From the NCBI GenBank assembly GCA_033064195.1, contig JARBJD010000320.1:1-64000 (forward strand): a stretch of 64,000 nucleotides of DNA, given 5' to 3'. The stretch is from Blattamonas nauphoetae. Its lineage: Eukaryota; Preaxostyla; Oxymonadida. Position numbers and translations under genes: made by a program. Shown here piece after piece: positions 32,573 through 43,327 of this stretch (position 1 is its first letter; every line of letters starts with the position of its first letter). Under the pieces are notes generated by a model, which was given only the letters and a program-made list of their open reading frames with translations, was not told the origin of the DNA and ran no database searches.

Positions 32573-33670
32573 TCAATAATCACGTTTTGGAATGTTCGCT
32601 CCGTAAATGATGAGCAAACGGATCGAATCTTGGAGAGTAAGCATTCGATATTTCCCATAATCTGTGACAATAGCTCGTTGTTCGAGCGCGTCTTCATATC
32701 CGTCGCTTCTCAGTGAACGAAGAAGTATTGCCCGTAATGGGCGAGTCCGGGCACCTATATCGACCCATTCATGCTCATTATAAACCATTCCATCGAAATA
32801 TTGATAAGTTGAGACATCATATTCGAAGAATGTCAGCGAGCTTGAGAAAGCGAGAGATACAGGCAGATTCAGGACAAAATCCAAGGTTGGTCGATGATCA
32901 GGACAGATTTGGAGTAGATCAGTAAGAATACTCACGAAATCCTCAGAGAGCTTTTCTTCATCGATCGAGTAGCGGTTTGCGCAAAGCCATCGAATATATT
33001 CCTCAGATGGGACAAGAGCTTGATTGAACACTGTCTCACGAAGAGGTTGTTGTTCGTGATCTTCGTTAAGTTCGAGACGGGTCAATTCAATCAGCGCGGC
33101 GGGCCTGAAAGATCCAATGATGATTTCGATTAGAGAAACGTGGATGTACTCCCCATCTATCAACGAGAACGACAATGGACGGAGAATTTGTATGAGTCGA
33201 GAAATAAGATTGGTCTTAACGAGCAAAAGACATTTTTGGATGGGAGGACTCAGGATGAGGATCCTCAACATTTCCAGCGCTGATTGAAGAATGACACGAT
33301 TGGGCGATGAAATGAGGATAAGTATTGATTCGACGAAGGTGAGCATCGATTGGTCTGATGAGGATGGACCAATTTGAAGAATTACGTAATTGTCGGTGTC
33401 ACTTCTGAGGGATCTTAAATGGTGTAGTAGAATAGCTGCTTTTTGTTCCATGTAAGAATCAAACACAATGCCGTTCTTTACCATCATAACCAGCGATCGA
33501 TAAACCGTGAATGTGTGACTGATTGATTCGCGTTGGATTCCATCCCAATTCCGGAAGGCTGAGGCAGACTCTGAGAATAAAGGGGGCACATTGGAGATAT
33601 GCGATGGAGACGGATGAGATGAGCCTGCAATGGGAGATGGATGATCATTCAACAGAGTCTTGGTCATCAA
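32573..33670 (-). CDS. Small ARM/HEAT-like family protein (33.7 kb copy)
   Basis: 365 residues, single exon. N-terminus MMTKTLLNDHPSPIAGSSHP is longer than in relatives and precedes FRNWDGIQRESISHTFTVYR. Family blocks: DSYMEQKAAILLHHLRSL, SMLTFVESILILISSPNRVI, QQPLRETVFNQALVPSEEYI, RPTLDFVLNLPVSLAFSSSL, LRSLRSDGYEDALEQRAIV. Ends TGA. Most similar in layout to the 40064-41188 gene. Role unknown. Confidence 0.7.
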   Translation of the reverse strand: MMTKTLLNDHPSPIAGSSHPSPSHISNVPPLFSESASAFRNWDGIQRESISHTFTVYRSLVMMVKNGIVFDSYMEQKAAILLHHLRSLRSDTDNYVILQIGPSSSDQSMLTFVESILILISSPNRVILQSALEMLRILILSPPIQKCLLLVKTNLISRLIQILRPLSFSLIDGEYIHVSLIEIIIGSFRPAALIELTRLELNEDHEQQPLRETVFNQALVPSEEYIRWLCANRYSIDEEKLSEDFVSILTDLLQICPDHRPTLDFVLNLPVSLAFSSSLTFFEYDVSTYQYFDGMVYNEHEWVDIGARTRPLRAILLRSLRSDGYEDALEQRAIVTDYGKYRMLTLQDSIRLLIIYGANIPKRDY

Positions 33671-33896
33671 TGCAAACTATTATGGGTGGCTTTCACCCCA
33701 GAATGGTGTCCTGATTTCACCTCTGTTTTGCCCTGTAAGTGGAAACTGGTAATGTCCAGTTTGATCACTTGGGATGAGTGAACAAATTGGAATGTCCATG
33801 CATCGAGAAATACACACCAAATTTGGTCCAAACGGATGAAATGGCCAAAACAAGAAAAACAATCAGAATCTGAAAAGAAGACAGTGATGGAGAACC

Positions 33897-35752
33897 TCAC
33901 AACACATCCATGAAGTACGGCAAGCCCTGTCCGAGCTCCCAAATGGCAAGACCGCATCCAATCGATTCAGCTTTCTCCTTCCTCTTTGTGATTGAGTGGA
34001 TGGTCGGGTAGTACATCGTGTGATCGGCAAACGAATTGGAGAGTTCGGACTTCTCCTCTTCACGCCACGTGAATCGATGCTCTTCAGCTGTGGAAAGAGA
34101 AAAATGAAGAACGAGAAGATTTTAGGAAGAAGATTAAGAACGGTTCAAGTTGGGCGACAAACAGTTGGATTCCCAGTCGATCTTCGTCTTGTACACAGAA
34201 AGGATCTTGAGGACATCGTCTCCGCGCACATGCCCCACAAACTGTCCGTTCTTGAAATGGGTCCCGTAAAAGTTCATTCCCATAAAGATTCTGTCGAGAG
34301 AAGGAGTTGGTGAAAAATGATGGGTTTGCAGACTGTTTCGGTTTGGGCGGGGTGATGTCGGTGAAGTGAAGTGCATCCAACAGTTCCTGTTTTGGCAGAG
34401 ATAGTAATGATTCTACACATCCCTTTGCCCACACAGATGGCGATATTGGTCCGGGACTACATGGAATAAGATAAATCAGCGAGAAAAAGGCAGAAAAAGA
34501 GGAGAATGGGGAAGAGAGAGGAGGAGACCTGTTTCCGGAGTAATCGTACGTCATGACCATCACAGCGTCGATGTCGCGTCGATGGAGGGCATATTGAATC
34601 GGAACAGGATGGACATACGGGATGGAGGAGTGGAACAGGGAGAGAGGCTGGCGAAGAGAGGATGGGCAAAATTGACGGATTAAAGCGATGATATGGGAAA
34701 AGAGAAGTCAGAATGGAATAAGAACGAAAAGAAAAGGGACATTTCGAGAGAGAAGGGATCATGGACAAACAGCTGTCACCACAATGATTTCTTTCCCCAC
34801 TAGATGGAGATGCTGGGCGAGGATCTGATATAACTGCGCCTGGACCTGAACAAGCTCATTTCCGACCTGCATTTCGGGTGCATCGAGTCCGTAAGAGGCA
34901 AATGAGAGAGATGCGAAGTCGAGAAGAACACCATCGAGATCAGAGGCACTGGACAAGATGTCGGACAAGAGGGAAGACGATGATAGTTAAAGGAGGGGGA
35001 GAATCCGGAGGATTAAGTGATGATGAAAAAAAACGTGTGGGAAGAAGAGATTGAGAATGAAAACTTGAAACATGGAAACATTCAGGGAATGACTGGTGAA
35101 AGCTTTGAAATGTCTATTTCATACATGCACTCATCAAAAAGGAGCTGTCTGAGCTCCTCTGCGCGTGATGTCCCATTAAGGAGATCGATCCATTGTGTTG
35201 ACGTCCACTTCTCGAAGTAGAAGCGTGGAATGACTTTGATTCGTCGACCTGCTTCCTCGCCAGCCTTGTGGATGGCTTCGATCCACGTCTTATTGACATC
35301 TTGCTTCCCCATCAAGCGATATTTCTTTCCGGGTCTGGATGACGGAAGACAAGTGAAATATTGGATGAATGAGGAAAAGATCAGAGGAAAGCACACTTGA
35401 CTTGATACCAAACGGGAACGACAACGTCAAGCTTTTCTGCATTGTCGAGAGCAAGCTGCCATCCAGCTTTGTTCCATGGGGTGACGTACGCCATGGTCCT
35501 CCCTTCATGATTTTTCTCTTTATTTTCGTTTGTTTTTGAACTTTCAGTAACAATCTCTCGAGGAGTGATGTCATTTGTGCGCAGTAGCCCCCGTTCTTCA
35601 AGAGTTTGGTCAGTTGATGACGGCCCTGGTATTTCGATTGGGACTCGATTTTTCGTGATTTTAAGGGGTCTTGAATCAACTAAATAACAATATTGTTTAA
35701 ATGGGGAAGCAATACCTAATTGTATCAGGAGAAATAAGAATCTGAGTATCAT
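33897..35752 (-). CDS. CHID1-type GH18 (chitinase-domain-containing) protein, secreted
   Basis: Seven exons. Signal peptide MILRFLFLLIQLGIASPF, then TMAYVTPWNKAGWQLALDNA, VVVPVWYQVKPGKKYRLMG, DVNKTWIEAIHKAGEEAG, IKVIPRFYFEKWTSTQWIDL, DLDGVLLDFASLSF, VMVMTYDYSGN, PGPISPSVWAKGCVESLL, IFMGMNFYGTHFKNGQFVGH, and the end CGLAIWELGQGLPYFMDVL with TGA at 33897-33899. Order and motifs match metazoan CHID1 (TPWNxxGY, MTYDYS, LxGLNFYG, IWELGQGLxYFxDLL). The classical chitinase DxxDxDxE signature is not present (DGVLLDF here), as in CHID1, so a binding rather than hydrolytic role is likely. Introns include 35335-35396 (62 bp) and 34949-35130. Divergent from the S41 gene. Confidence 0.8.
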
Positions 35753-35779
35753 TGAAATATTTCAAGGGTTGATCCATCA
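35753..35779. promoter_or_regulatory. 27-bp divergent promoter with a 12-bp perfect palindrome
   Basis: Only 27 bp separate the start codons of the CHID1-type gene (minus, 35752) and the S41 gene (plus, 35780). The segment opens with the palindrome TGAAATATTTCA (35753-35764). Both starts are supported by signal peptides read from them. A shared bidirectional initiator with almost no 5' leader is the simplest reading. Confidence 0.6.
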
Positions 35780-38700
35780 ATGTTCAGTTCCTGTTTCGTC
35801 ATCTGGGCACTCTTGATCCCATCTGGATATTCAGAATGCACATTTACTACCGAAAAAGTGTATGACTGGCAACAAGCCCGTGATTGCATACACTCCGTCA
35901 AGGTTTCTCGCACCATCCCTCTCCTCTCTTTTCTCATTTAAATTCCACAACTTAACAAATATTATTGATCATCCGATTCACCATTATCATCTCTTCATTC
36001 TTTTTTCGTTTTCTTCCTTTCTCTCCCCTACTTCTTTGTGACTCCAGCTTGACGTCGAAAACAATGAAGCAACTCGTTTGAAGCAGACAATCGATGAACT
36101 CCTCGACAATAACGTGTTTATCGATAGAATGCACAGCCTTCCAGCTCCATTCGAGCATCTCTCATCTGATATCCGCAAAAAAGTGAGCGAAGTCCCAACC
36201 GAGGGATGGAATAGTGCCGAAGAATTCTACGCTGAAATCGCCAAAATCTTTGTTGATATCAAAGACGCACACTCTGTCTTCGTAAAGCCGTGCTCAAACC
36301 CCTTCACTTTTGTCCTCCCGTTTGGACTGAGTGCAGTTTATGACGAGGAGAAGAAATACATCAAAATCTCGTTCGGCGATCTCCCAGCATCATACAAGAA
36401 AGTCACTGATCACTATCTTGCTCTCGGAGGAGAAGATCTCCGTGGAGTCCAGATTGCGGGGATGATCCCAGATCAAGACGGACTGTTCGGCGATCCAGCC
36501 AAGGCCCTTCGGAAATGGGCCAATGACAATTTGTATGTTTCAAAGTTGGAGCCATCCATGTTCAACTCTGCCCTAAAGTCCGACTTTGTGGCTCGCCGCG
36601 CTCATCTCAATCCCATCCCGAACAAGGAAGAGCGATTCCAAATCACAAAGGATAACATCACAGTAACAGAGATTTCACTTCCATTCTATGCTGTTGTGAA
36701 CAAGGATATTGAATCGATGGAGAAGTTGTGTCCGATCGTCCCCCAAACCAAACAATCCAACTCCATTCAAGAAGCAAAGGAAATCCTCAAAATTTCCCCA
36801 ACCAAACGCCTTGTTGACGATGTGTCCCATTTCGAGCCAACATCCCCATCACCCAGCCAACCCCAGAACTCCAACGAGTGGGTCACAGAATTCGAATCAA
36901 AGTACATCAACTGCTATTCGACCACAATGGACATCGAGGGAAGTTCCAAGCCTGTTGGAATCCTTCGTATTCCAGTCTTTGCTCCAGAAAGCACAGAAAT
37001 GAAGTTGTTTGTGGATGGGTTGACTGCCGGAATGGACAAGCTGGCGTCGCGCAATGTTCAATACCTTGTGGTTGATGTGAGAGGGAATGGAGGAGGATAT
37101 GTCACACTTGGCCTCCGCACGCTTCAATACATCACTGGCGACCTCTTCCCAATCATGGGTGAATACCGTTTGCGTCAGATTCTCATTTTCGTCATATTTT
37201 GTTAATTTGTCGTTATTTTCATTTATTCACATGCTCCTTGCTCTCTCATTGTTGATGTGTCTTCTTGGAATGTCCATTTTCGCTTCTCGCTCAGACATCC
37301 GACATTCGGCCCACCACGATCTTCTGTACAACGCTGGTCTTATTTCGAACATTTCACACCGTCCCTTCCTCCAACCCTCCACTTCATCCCCAAAACTCGA
37401 AAGCACGTATGACATTCGGACATCAATCATTCCTTTCACTTCATCTCGCAATTTTCTGTTCTCTGTCGTTCTTTCGTCATTTCTTCCTTCTTTTGTTTGA
37501 ATCCTCTCAGATGGTACACTGACAGCGATATCTACACGTTCAACTCGACCACAGGCTCGCGGTATCCCACAATCTCCATTCATCGCCCTCCCTCCCTTCT
37601 CTCCTCTCTCCCGCATTCCCTTCTCTCTCTTTAGCTTCCAAGCAAAGTACTCGCAGAGGTATTCGATGGAAATCTGTGATGACGAGAGGCAGTGGGAGAA
37701 GCTGTACCGTGTTCTCAAGAAGGGCGCTAAGAAGACATTCGATGCTCATCACTTGCTGTTTGTCACTGTATGTGGAGAGATGAGGACAAAGATGGATAGG
37801 AGCCTTGTGTTGAAGGAGAAAATAAGAACAAACAAGTTTTTAATTTGAACGAAAGATCTCTCCGCATTTTTCTTATTTTCGTATTTCATTCATCATCTTC
37901 TCCCCTCTCGCTCAACAGGATGGTCTCTGTGGCAGCACCTGCGCATGTTTCTTAAAACGCGCCCAAGAAGCCAGAAAAGGCCGCATCTTCTTTGTGGGCA
38001 CACCCCCAGCCGAGACCGATGGAGTTGGTGTGCTTTCCCCTCCCTTTGATTATATTGACCCATGTTATCCTTTCTAAGATCTTGATGTCGCGTATGACGT
38101 TGCGTCCTTTGCTGGAGGAAGCGTCCTCGATTCCGACTTTCTCTTTGCGTTCTCAGCTCTCTTCCCACACCCCACAGACAAAAAGAAGGTTTTTAACACG
38201 AATTCTTTATTGATTTTTGTTCATAATCTGTTTTTCACTCAATTCTGCCTCAATCATCTCGATCTCCATTCTCCCATCGATCCACCTCGCCAGCCAAATC
38301 TCATTCCATCCTCATTTCCCCGAACGGGCAGTCGTCTCCGCTGGGCCTTCGAAGAGATCTTCTCCCTCTCCCACGACACCCGCGATGAGGTGTTGGAGTT
38401 CAAAGTCAACGAGCCCGACCACAAATTGCCCGTGTTCCCTTCCACTGATGACTATCAGGAAGCAGGATACACTCGCCTTCTCTCGGCGATGAGCAAAAAG
38501 CTGACGGGTGTTGAATGCGAGCCGTGGGAGGTTCTGCCGAATGCGGAATGTAAAGCAGACACTGAACACCACTCTATCCTCGGGAATCCATGCACAATCG
38601 AAGGAAAGTGGGACACACAGTGTGCAGACACTCTTTTTCATCACAAATCCTTCCATCTCTCTCTCTTTTCTCTCGTGTCCTCAGAACGTGTGTTCACGCC

Positions 38701-38998
38701 AAATGCGAACCAGGTTTCTACGATTCGTCGCTTGTCGGTCCTGCGCCTAAATGTGTCGCAATCCCAAAAATCTATGAAGGTCCGTGTCTTGTTCCCATCA
38801 TCTTTTCATTTTCACCCTCCCATCGATTTCTCACGCTCAGAATCATCCATGACGTTCCGTCTGATCCCGTTGTGGGTCATTCTCGGCTTTCTCGCCCTTT
38901 CGGCTCTCATCGTTGTCTTCTATTTCATCCACCGCACCAACAAGAAGAACAAGATGAAATACCAGACCATTAATGACAACTCGAAAGCTGAACTGTAA
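35780..38998 (+). CDS. S41-family peptidase-like type I membrane protein
   Basis: Exon 1 (35780-35902) encodes a signal peptide (MFSSCFVIWALLIPSGYSEC) and splices to LDVENNEATRLKQTIDELLD at 36048. The long exon ends with the S41 core VQYLVVDVRGNGGGYVTLGL. Later short exons give DIRHSAHHDLLYNAG, YSMEICDDERQWEKLYRVLK, then DGLCGSTCACFLKRAQEARK (the GST Ser is the expected S41 nucleophile) and GRIFFVGTPPAETDG. A Cys-rich piece (KCEPGFYDSSLVGPAPKC) precedes a transmembrane segment (LIPLWVILGFLALSALIVVF) and a basic cytoplasmic tail ending AEL. About nine exons; internal borders partly approximate. Probably a cell-surface protease or a derived relative. Confidence 0.7.
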
Positions 38999-39271
38999 TT
39001 GTTGAATATTCCACGATAAAATTTTCATTCATCTGTTCATATTTCCCGAAACCCATCGATGAAATTGTGAGTTTGTCCGATCAGGAGTGGATCGGCCCAC
39101 CATGACACAAATTCTGTCATCAGCGACATAAAAACACTAGCATCCACGTAAAACATTCACTTGATGGATGGATGACTCTGTTTCCTCTTTCTCCCTCGTA
39201 TTTCAGGTGACGAGTGTACTTACACATCAATCATTCGCATCAAATGCTACAGCACCATTTCCACCCAAACC
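38999..39271. other. Intergenic region
   Basis: Between the S41 gene and the peroxiredoxin-like gene. No gene or repeat seen. Confidence 0.4.
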
Positions 39272-39940
39272 ATGCTTATAATTCTTCTCTCTGAATTGAT
39301 CTGCTTGTCAGCTCTTCGAGTTGGAGAGAAATCGCCCGATTTCACTTTGGTGAATCAAGACGGAAGAAAAGTCAGATTCAAGAACCAACTTGGAGACGGC
39401 CCTGTTGTGATCTTCATATTTCACAAAACCACTTATCGCCGCGACAAACGAATGCTGAAAGCATTTCGATTCATGCAGCCATTCTACAACGGGAAGAAGG
39501 CTACAATCTTCGGAGTTTCTCACGTTTCAACAGCAAAGTTAGCAAAGGCGAAAAAGAAGTACAGATTGAAATATGATCTCCTTAGCGATCCTGACTATTC
39601 CCTGAAAGACATCTGGGGACTCAAACGTCGTGGCCTTCACAACGTGGCACGAACAACTTTGGTGTTCGATTCCTCTGGAATACTGACATATACCTACAAG
39701 TCTGAGAGTTGGGCTAAGACACACGCTCGGAAGGGGCTATCTGGAGCAGGAAAAGCAGCAAAGAAGAAGAAAATGAAGTATGCCGAGGAAGACGAAGAAA
39801 TGGACGGGTTGATGGGCGTCTTTGAAGATGCTGAGCATGAAACGTGGGATGCCGACGTAGATATCACTGAAGATGATCGGAGAGACACTGTGAGAATGCT
39901 TGCAGGCCTCGAAAAGAAAAAACAGCAAAAAACTCGATAA
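39272..39940 (+). CDS. Secreted peroxiredoxin-like protein lacking the catalytic cysteine
   Basis: 222 residues: signal peptide (MLIILLSELICLSALRV), a thioredoxin-fold peroxiredoxin domain of PrxQ/BCP type (GEKSPDFTLVNQDGRKVRFK, VVIFIFHKTTYRRDKRMLKA, ATIFGVSHVSTAKLAKAKKK, LLSDPDYSLKDIWGL, VARTTLVFDSSGILTYTYKS), and a charged C-terminal tail of about 65 residues (Lys-rich then acidic). In active enzymes the peroxidatic Cys follows TPxC near the start of helix 1. Here that segment is HKTTYRRDKRM and the mature protein has no Cys at all, so peroxidase activity is not expected. Ends TAA. Single exon as read. Confidence 0.75.
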   Translation: MLIILLSELICLSALRVGEKSPDFTLVNQDGRKVRFKNQLGDGPVVIFIFHKTTYRRDKRMLKAFRFMQPFYNGKKATIFGVSHVSTAKLAKAKKKYRLKYDLLSDPDYSLKDIWGLKRRGLHNVARTTLVFDSSGILTYTYKSESWAKTHARKGLSGAGKAAKKKKMKYAEEDEEMDGLMGVFEDAEHETWDADVDITEDDRRDTVRMLAGLEKKKQQKTR

Positions 39941-40063
39941 GCGCGTATTATAGTGTATATTAGGAAGTTTCATGTCTTTATTATCGTATCAAGCAGGGTT
40001 TTGTTGTCAAATCAAGACAAATCTGAGTGACACAGACTCAGAAACAAATGGGATACACGAGTG

Positions 40064-41188
40064 ATGTCAAGGATATTTGTTTGGGTTGATCTTCGGAACA
40101 TGTCAATTGAAGAAGATATTCAAGAGTCACGATCTGATTACGCAGCTGGATCAGCTCATATACCTGGATTGGGATTGCCAGATCGGAGTGAGCCGTCGGC
40201 ATTCCTGAATTTCGTTCCGAACTTGGCTCTGTCATCCGAAGCTGAATCTGCGATTTATCATGCGCTTGTCTCTCTCATTCGGGACCATCCAGACATTGTC
40301 GATGATCTCCAAGACAAGACCGTTTATTTTCTGGAAAGTTTTGGAGCAAATGACTTCGATGACTTCGCAGCCAACCAAATCGTCACAAGCCTTGTTCCTT
40401 CCTCAGATGGATCACCATCAGGCTTTATTGACAGTATTTACCTACTAATATCGTCCCCATATTCGAGAATTGTTGCTGCAGCTCTGTCATTCCTGCAACG
40501 AACATTCTTTCATTCAAGCCCACACCACCAATTAAATCTCGTTCAGACTGATTTCCTGTCCAAAATATTGTCAATAGTTCGACCACAGACGCTTACGCTT
40601 CCGAAAAATACAAATATCGTCAATTATCTCACTTGGATTCTTCAGAAGTCGATCTCTCTCGCAGATTCGTCCAATCTGGAGGCACTCAGAATTACAGAGC
40701 CATTTCATCGACACAATCATCGAGAACTCATTTTCCAGCGAGTAATCCAGCCATCCTCTCCATATCTCTCTTTTCTCTGTCGGAATCGATATCTCCTCGT
40801 GGCAGGGGACTTTCAGATATCATTTGTGAGTCTTTTGGGAAAACTTCTCCACATCAGCCCATTTCATCGTCCAACATTAGAATATGTCCACGCATCTCCG
40901 ATTGCGTTGGCAATTTCACGTTCACTGTCATTCGTCGAGGACAATCATGCATTCTGGCTTCTTCTCCTTTTCATCGAAATGGCACTCAAAGAATGGCAGA
41001 ACCAAAGCCCAGAAGTGACACAATCTGCAAAACGGATGATCCAAGCTCTGATTTCGGAAGGATTCGAAGAACCTGTCGAACCGAAGATGCAGCACAACAC
41101 TCGCAACCTTTTCAGCAACAAGATTGTTGAAGAAAGTCGAATTGTCTCAAAATTGATGGGAGCGAATGTGGCGTGCAGTGAACAGTGA
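40064..41188 (+). CDS. Small ARM/HEAT-like family protein (40 kb copy)
   Basis: About 374 residues; ATG at 40064, or the ATG at 40100 (MSIEEDIQESRSDYAAGSAH). The only plus-strand member among the nine copies. Family blocks: FLNFVPNLALSSEAESAIYH, DLQDKTVYFLESFG, SPSGFIDSIYLLISSPYSRI, HRELIFQRVIQPSSPYLSFL, FHRPTLEYVHASPIALAISR, and ISEGFEEPVEPKMQHNTRN before the short tail GANVACSEQ and TGA. Single exon and uninterrupted. Confidence 0.7.
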   Translation: MSRIFVWVDLRNMSIEEDIQESRSDYAAGSAHIPGLGLPDRSEPSAFLNFVPNLALSSEAESAIYHALVSLIRDHPDIVDDLQDKTVYFLESFGANDFDDFAANQIVTSLVPSSDGSPSGFIDSIYLLISSPYSRIVAAALSFLQRTFFHSSPHHQLNLVQTDFLSKILSIVRPQTLTLPKNTNIVNYLTWILQKSISLADSSNLEALRITEPFHRHNHRELIFQRVIQPSSPYLSFLCRNRYLLVAGDFQISFVSLLGKLLHISPFHRPTLEYVHASPIALAISRSLSFVEDNHAFWLLLLFIEMALKEWQNQSPEVTQSAKRMIQALISEGFEEPVEPKMQHNTRNLFSNKIVEESRIVSKLMGANVACSEQ

Positions 41189-41479
41189 AATATCATCTCG
41201 AATCTCTTATGTATCTCAACAAAACATCTTTCACTTTACACAGCAAGCACCCACAATGGTCGAACTTCGTCCAAAACGAACGGCCATTCCAAACAAAAGA
41301 AAGGAACTCCCAGTGATGCACTTCACAACGATCCTGTCAAGAATTGACTTATTTTGGTTGAGCTCAGACTTCGATTCCATTTTCCACACATTTTGATTGC
41401 CTTTCTCCTCTCATTATCGATCTACGTCATTTTCTCCATGTCGTTAAAATTTTAGGGTGGGCGTGATCCATTTCAACCC
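41189..41479. other. Intergenic region
   Basis: Between the ARM-like gene and the start of duplication copy B. Nothing recognised. Confidence 0.35.
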
Positions 41480-41699
41480 AGAGATGTTCGCCACACCTTT
41501 ATCAGATGAGATTATATTACGTGGCGCATCAAGTGTACCATCCAATGAACTGGTTTGAATCCAGTTTTCTTCTCCCAGTTCGACGAGATGCGCAGAAATA
41601 TGGACACTTTTGATCGAATTCACCGAAATTTTGACACCTGTCATTTTCACCGAAATATGGACACCTAAATTGGTTTTCAAAACCGAGATTTGGACACCA

Positions 41700-41743
41700 C
41701 CGATCAATTGACACCTCCGGGCCCGGAGGTGTCAATTGATCGG
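41700..41743. repeat. Perfect 44-bp palindrome in the left TIR of transposon 4
   Basis: The two 22-base halves meet at GGGCCC. The same palindrome is at 43541-43584 in the right TIR. The adjacent DNA outside it carries the GGACACC motifs and the DNA inside does not, so it marks a boundary between two modules of the TIR. Confidence 0.8.
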
Positions 41744-42226
41744 TTTAGCGAATGACAGAAAAAGGTACGAGCAAAAAGAGAAATGTCAAAATTCTACACA
41801 AAAAGAGGGCACAAGACGAATTTCGATTAGATTGCGAGGGGAAGACGATGTTCAACAGAACGAATGAGATCGTCAAAGAGTCGAGAATTTATGGTCTAAA
41901 ACGAGGAGAGATGGTAAAAACAAGAGGAAATTCATACCAGAGAGTCCGGAGCCGGTTCAGAGTCGAGGCAACTGCCTCGCCCGCGCTGCCTAGCGACGAG
42001 CAAGTGTTGGATGGGAAGGAGGTCGAGTGTGGGACGAGAGCAAAAGCTGCACTGTCGATTCTGTCGAATGGCTTGACTCTTCGGTACAGACTGGTTTTGA
42101 AAGAGACGTCGTACATTCCAGAAGTGTGCTTCCCAAATCGCCCTTTTTTGTTTCTGCTTCACTTCTCACTGTTTCGTTCATTTCATTCTCATTCTCTCCT
42201 CTCATCTCCCCTCGTCTCTTCGTCAG

Positions 42227-43327
42227 ATGGTTGTTGATCTGAACCTCGTTCCTTCTGTCCGCGTTGTGCTCGAAGCCGCTCTCCAACACCACCCTCCTCC
42301 CCCCACGCCCTCTCCGCCTACCACTCGCCCGTCCTCCACACAGACCTCACCCGAAGTGGCACGGCTGCTGGAACAGTGCTGGAAGACACTGGCTGATTGT
42401 GTGACGGCTCGGACGATCGACCTGTCGATTGTGGTGGAGTCGACGTTCGCAGATGTGGGGGAGCTTGTGGAGATGGCAATGAGGACGAGCAAGGTGGCGA
42501 AAGCGGGGGAAGTGAGGGAGCACGTGCGGATGTTGGGGAATCTTGTTGCGCGGCGTCCGTTACACCGACTGGACATGATGAAGGGGCAGATCGTGTCGTC
42601 GCTCGTGGCATCGCTGGACCTGCCTCGGATTGGACTGTCACAGCCAGCCGTGCATCAGCACATGCTGCGCCTGATCTTCCACCTCCTTCGGACTGCGCGA
42701 AAAATGTCGCAGGAAGACGAGAACGAACTCAAATCACTTCGCATGGCCAACGTCTTCGCTCCTGCGTTCCCGTTCCTCTCGTTCGTTGTGCGCCACGAAT
42801 CGGTGCTTGGGTCGGCGGGGTCTGATCAGGCACAGCTGGAAAAGCGCGTATCGTCGCTGTACCGATTTGTAGTTCGTGCGTGGCACTTGGAAGGGCAAGC
42901 GGACGATTTGGTTGAAAGTGGGCACTAAGAATGGGAAGTGGAGTGGCTGACAAACATGGAACACGACAGAACACTGGCGAAGCGATTGTTGGTGCTGGAC
43001 AAAGGAGAACGACGAACTCGAAAGACTTCGCCAAAGAAGTGGGGACACAGGCAGCGAAAAGCAAGAAAAGCGGACTGGGACGATGGATTCGAACTTCGGA
43101 GGGTCGGGGGAGTGGAAGGGAACGAAGCAGGACTGTTGTCGATTTTGGATGAGTTTGGAAAGCGATATGGTCTGAATGTGTTGGAACGGGATCCCGATGC
43201 GGATGACGAGGAAGGCGATGTGTGTGAGATCGACACAGAACAAGTGGAGTCGGGAGTGGAAGCCGAAATTGACGATCTCATTTGGGTTGTTGCAGAAGCG
43301 ACGATGAGGCAGTTGCCTCGACTCTGA
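42227..43327 (+). other. Captured ARM/HEAT-like gene fragment in transposon 4
   Basis: Two open stretches in neighbouring frames. The first (42227-42928) has a Pro-rich start then helices (VAKAGEVREHVRMLGNLVAR, SLYRFVVRAWHLEGQADDLV). The second (42938-43327) reads EWLTNMEHDRTLAKRLLVLD, GERRTRKTSPKK, KADWDDGFELRRVGGVEGNE. The latter matches the 3' part of the 12361-15707 host gene family (MENEIHFAQIFEDVL, RERQKRREVLLREEGWDDAF, ELRVVGIE) in order and spacing. It is therefore a host-gene piece carried by the element. Its final codons run into the right TIR, which supplies the end EATMRQLPRL. Confidence 0.55.

Noticed and set aside
42318-42641. Pro/Ser-rich minus-strand frames in transposon 4
   Set aside because: Shadows of the G+C-rich captured fragment, whose plus-strand C-terminal part matches a host family.
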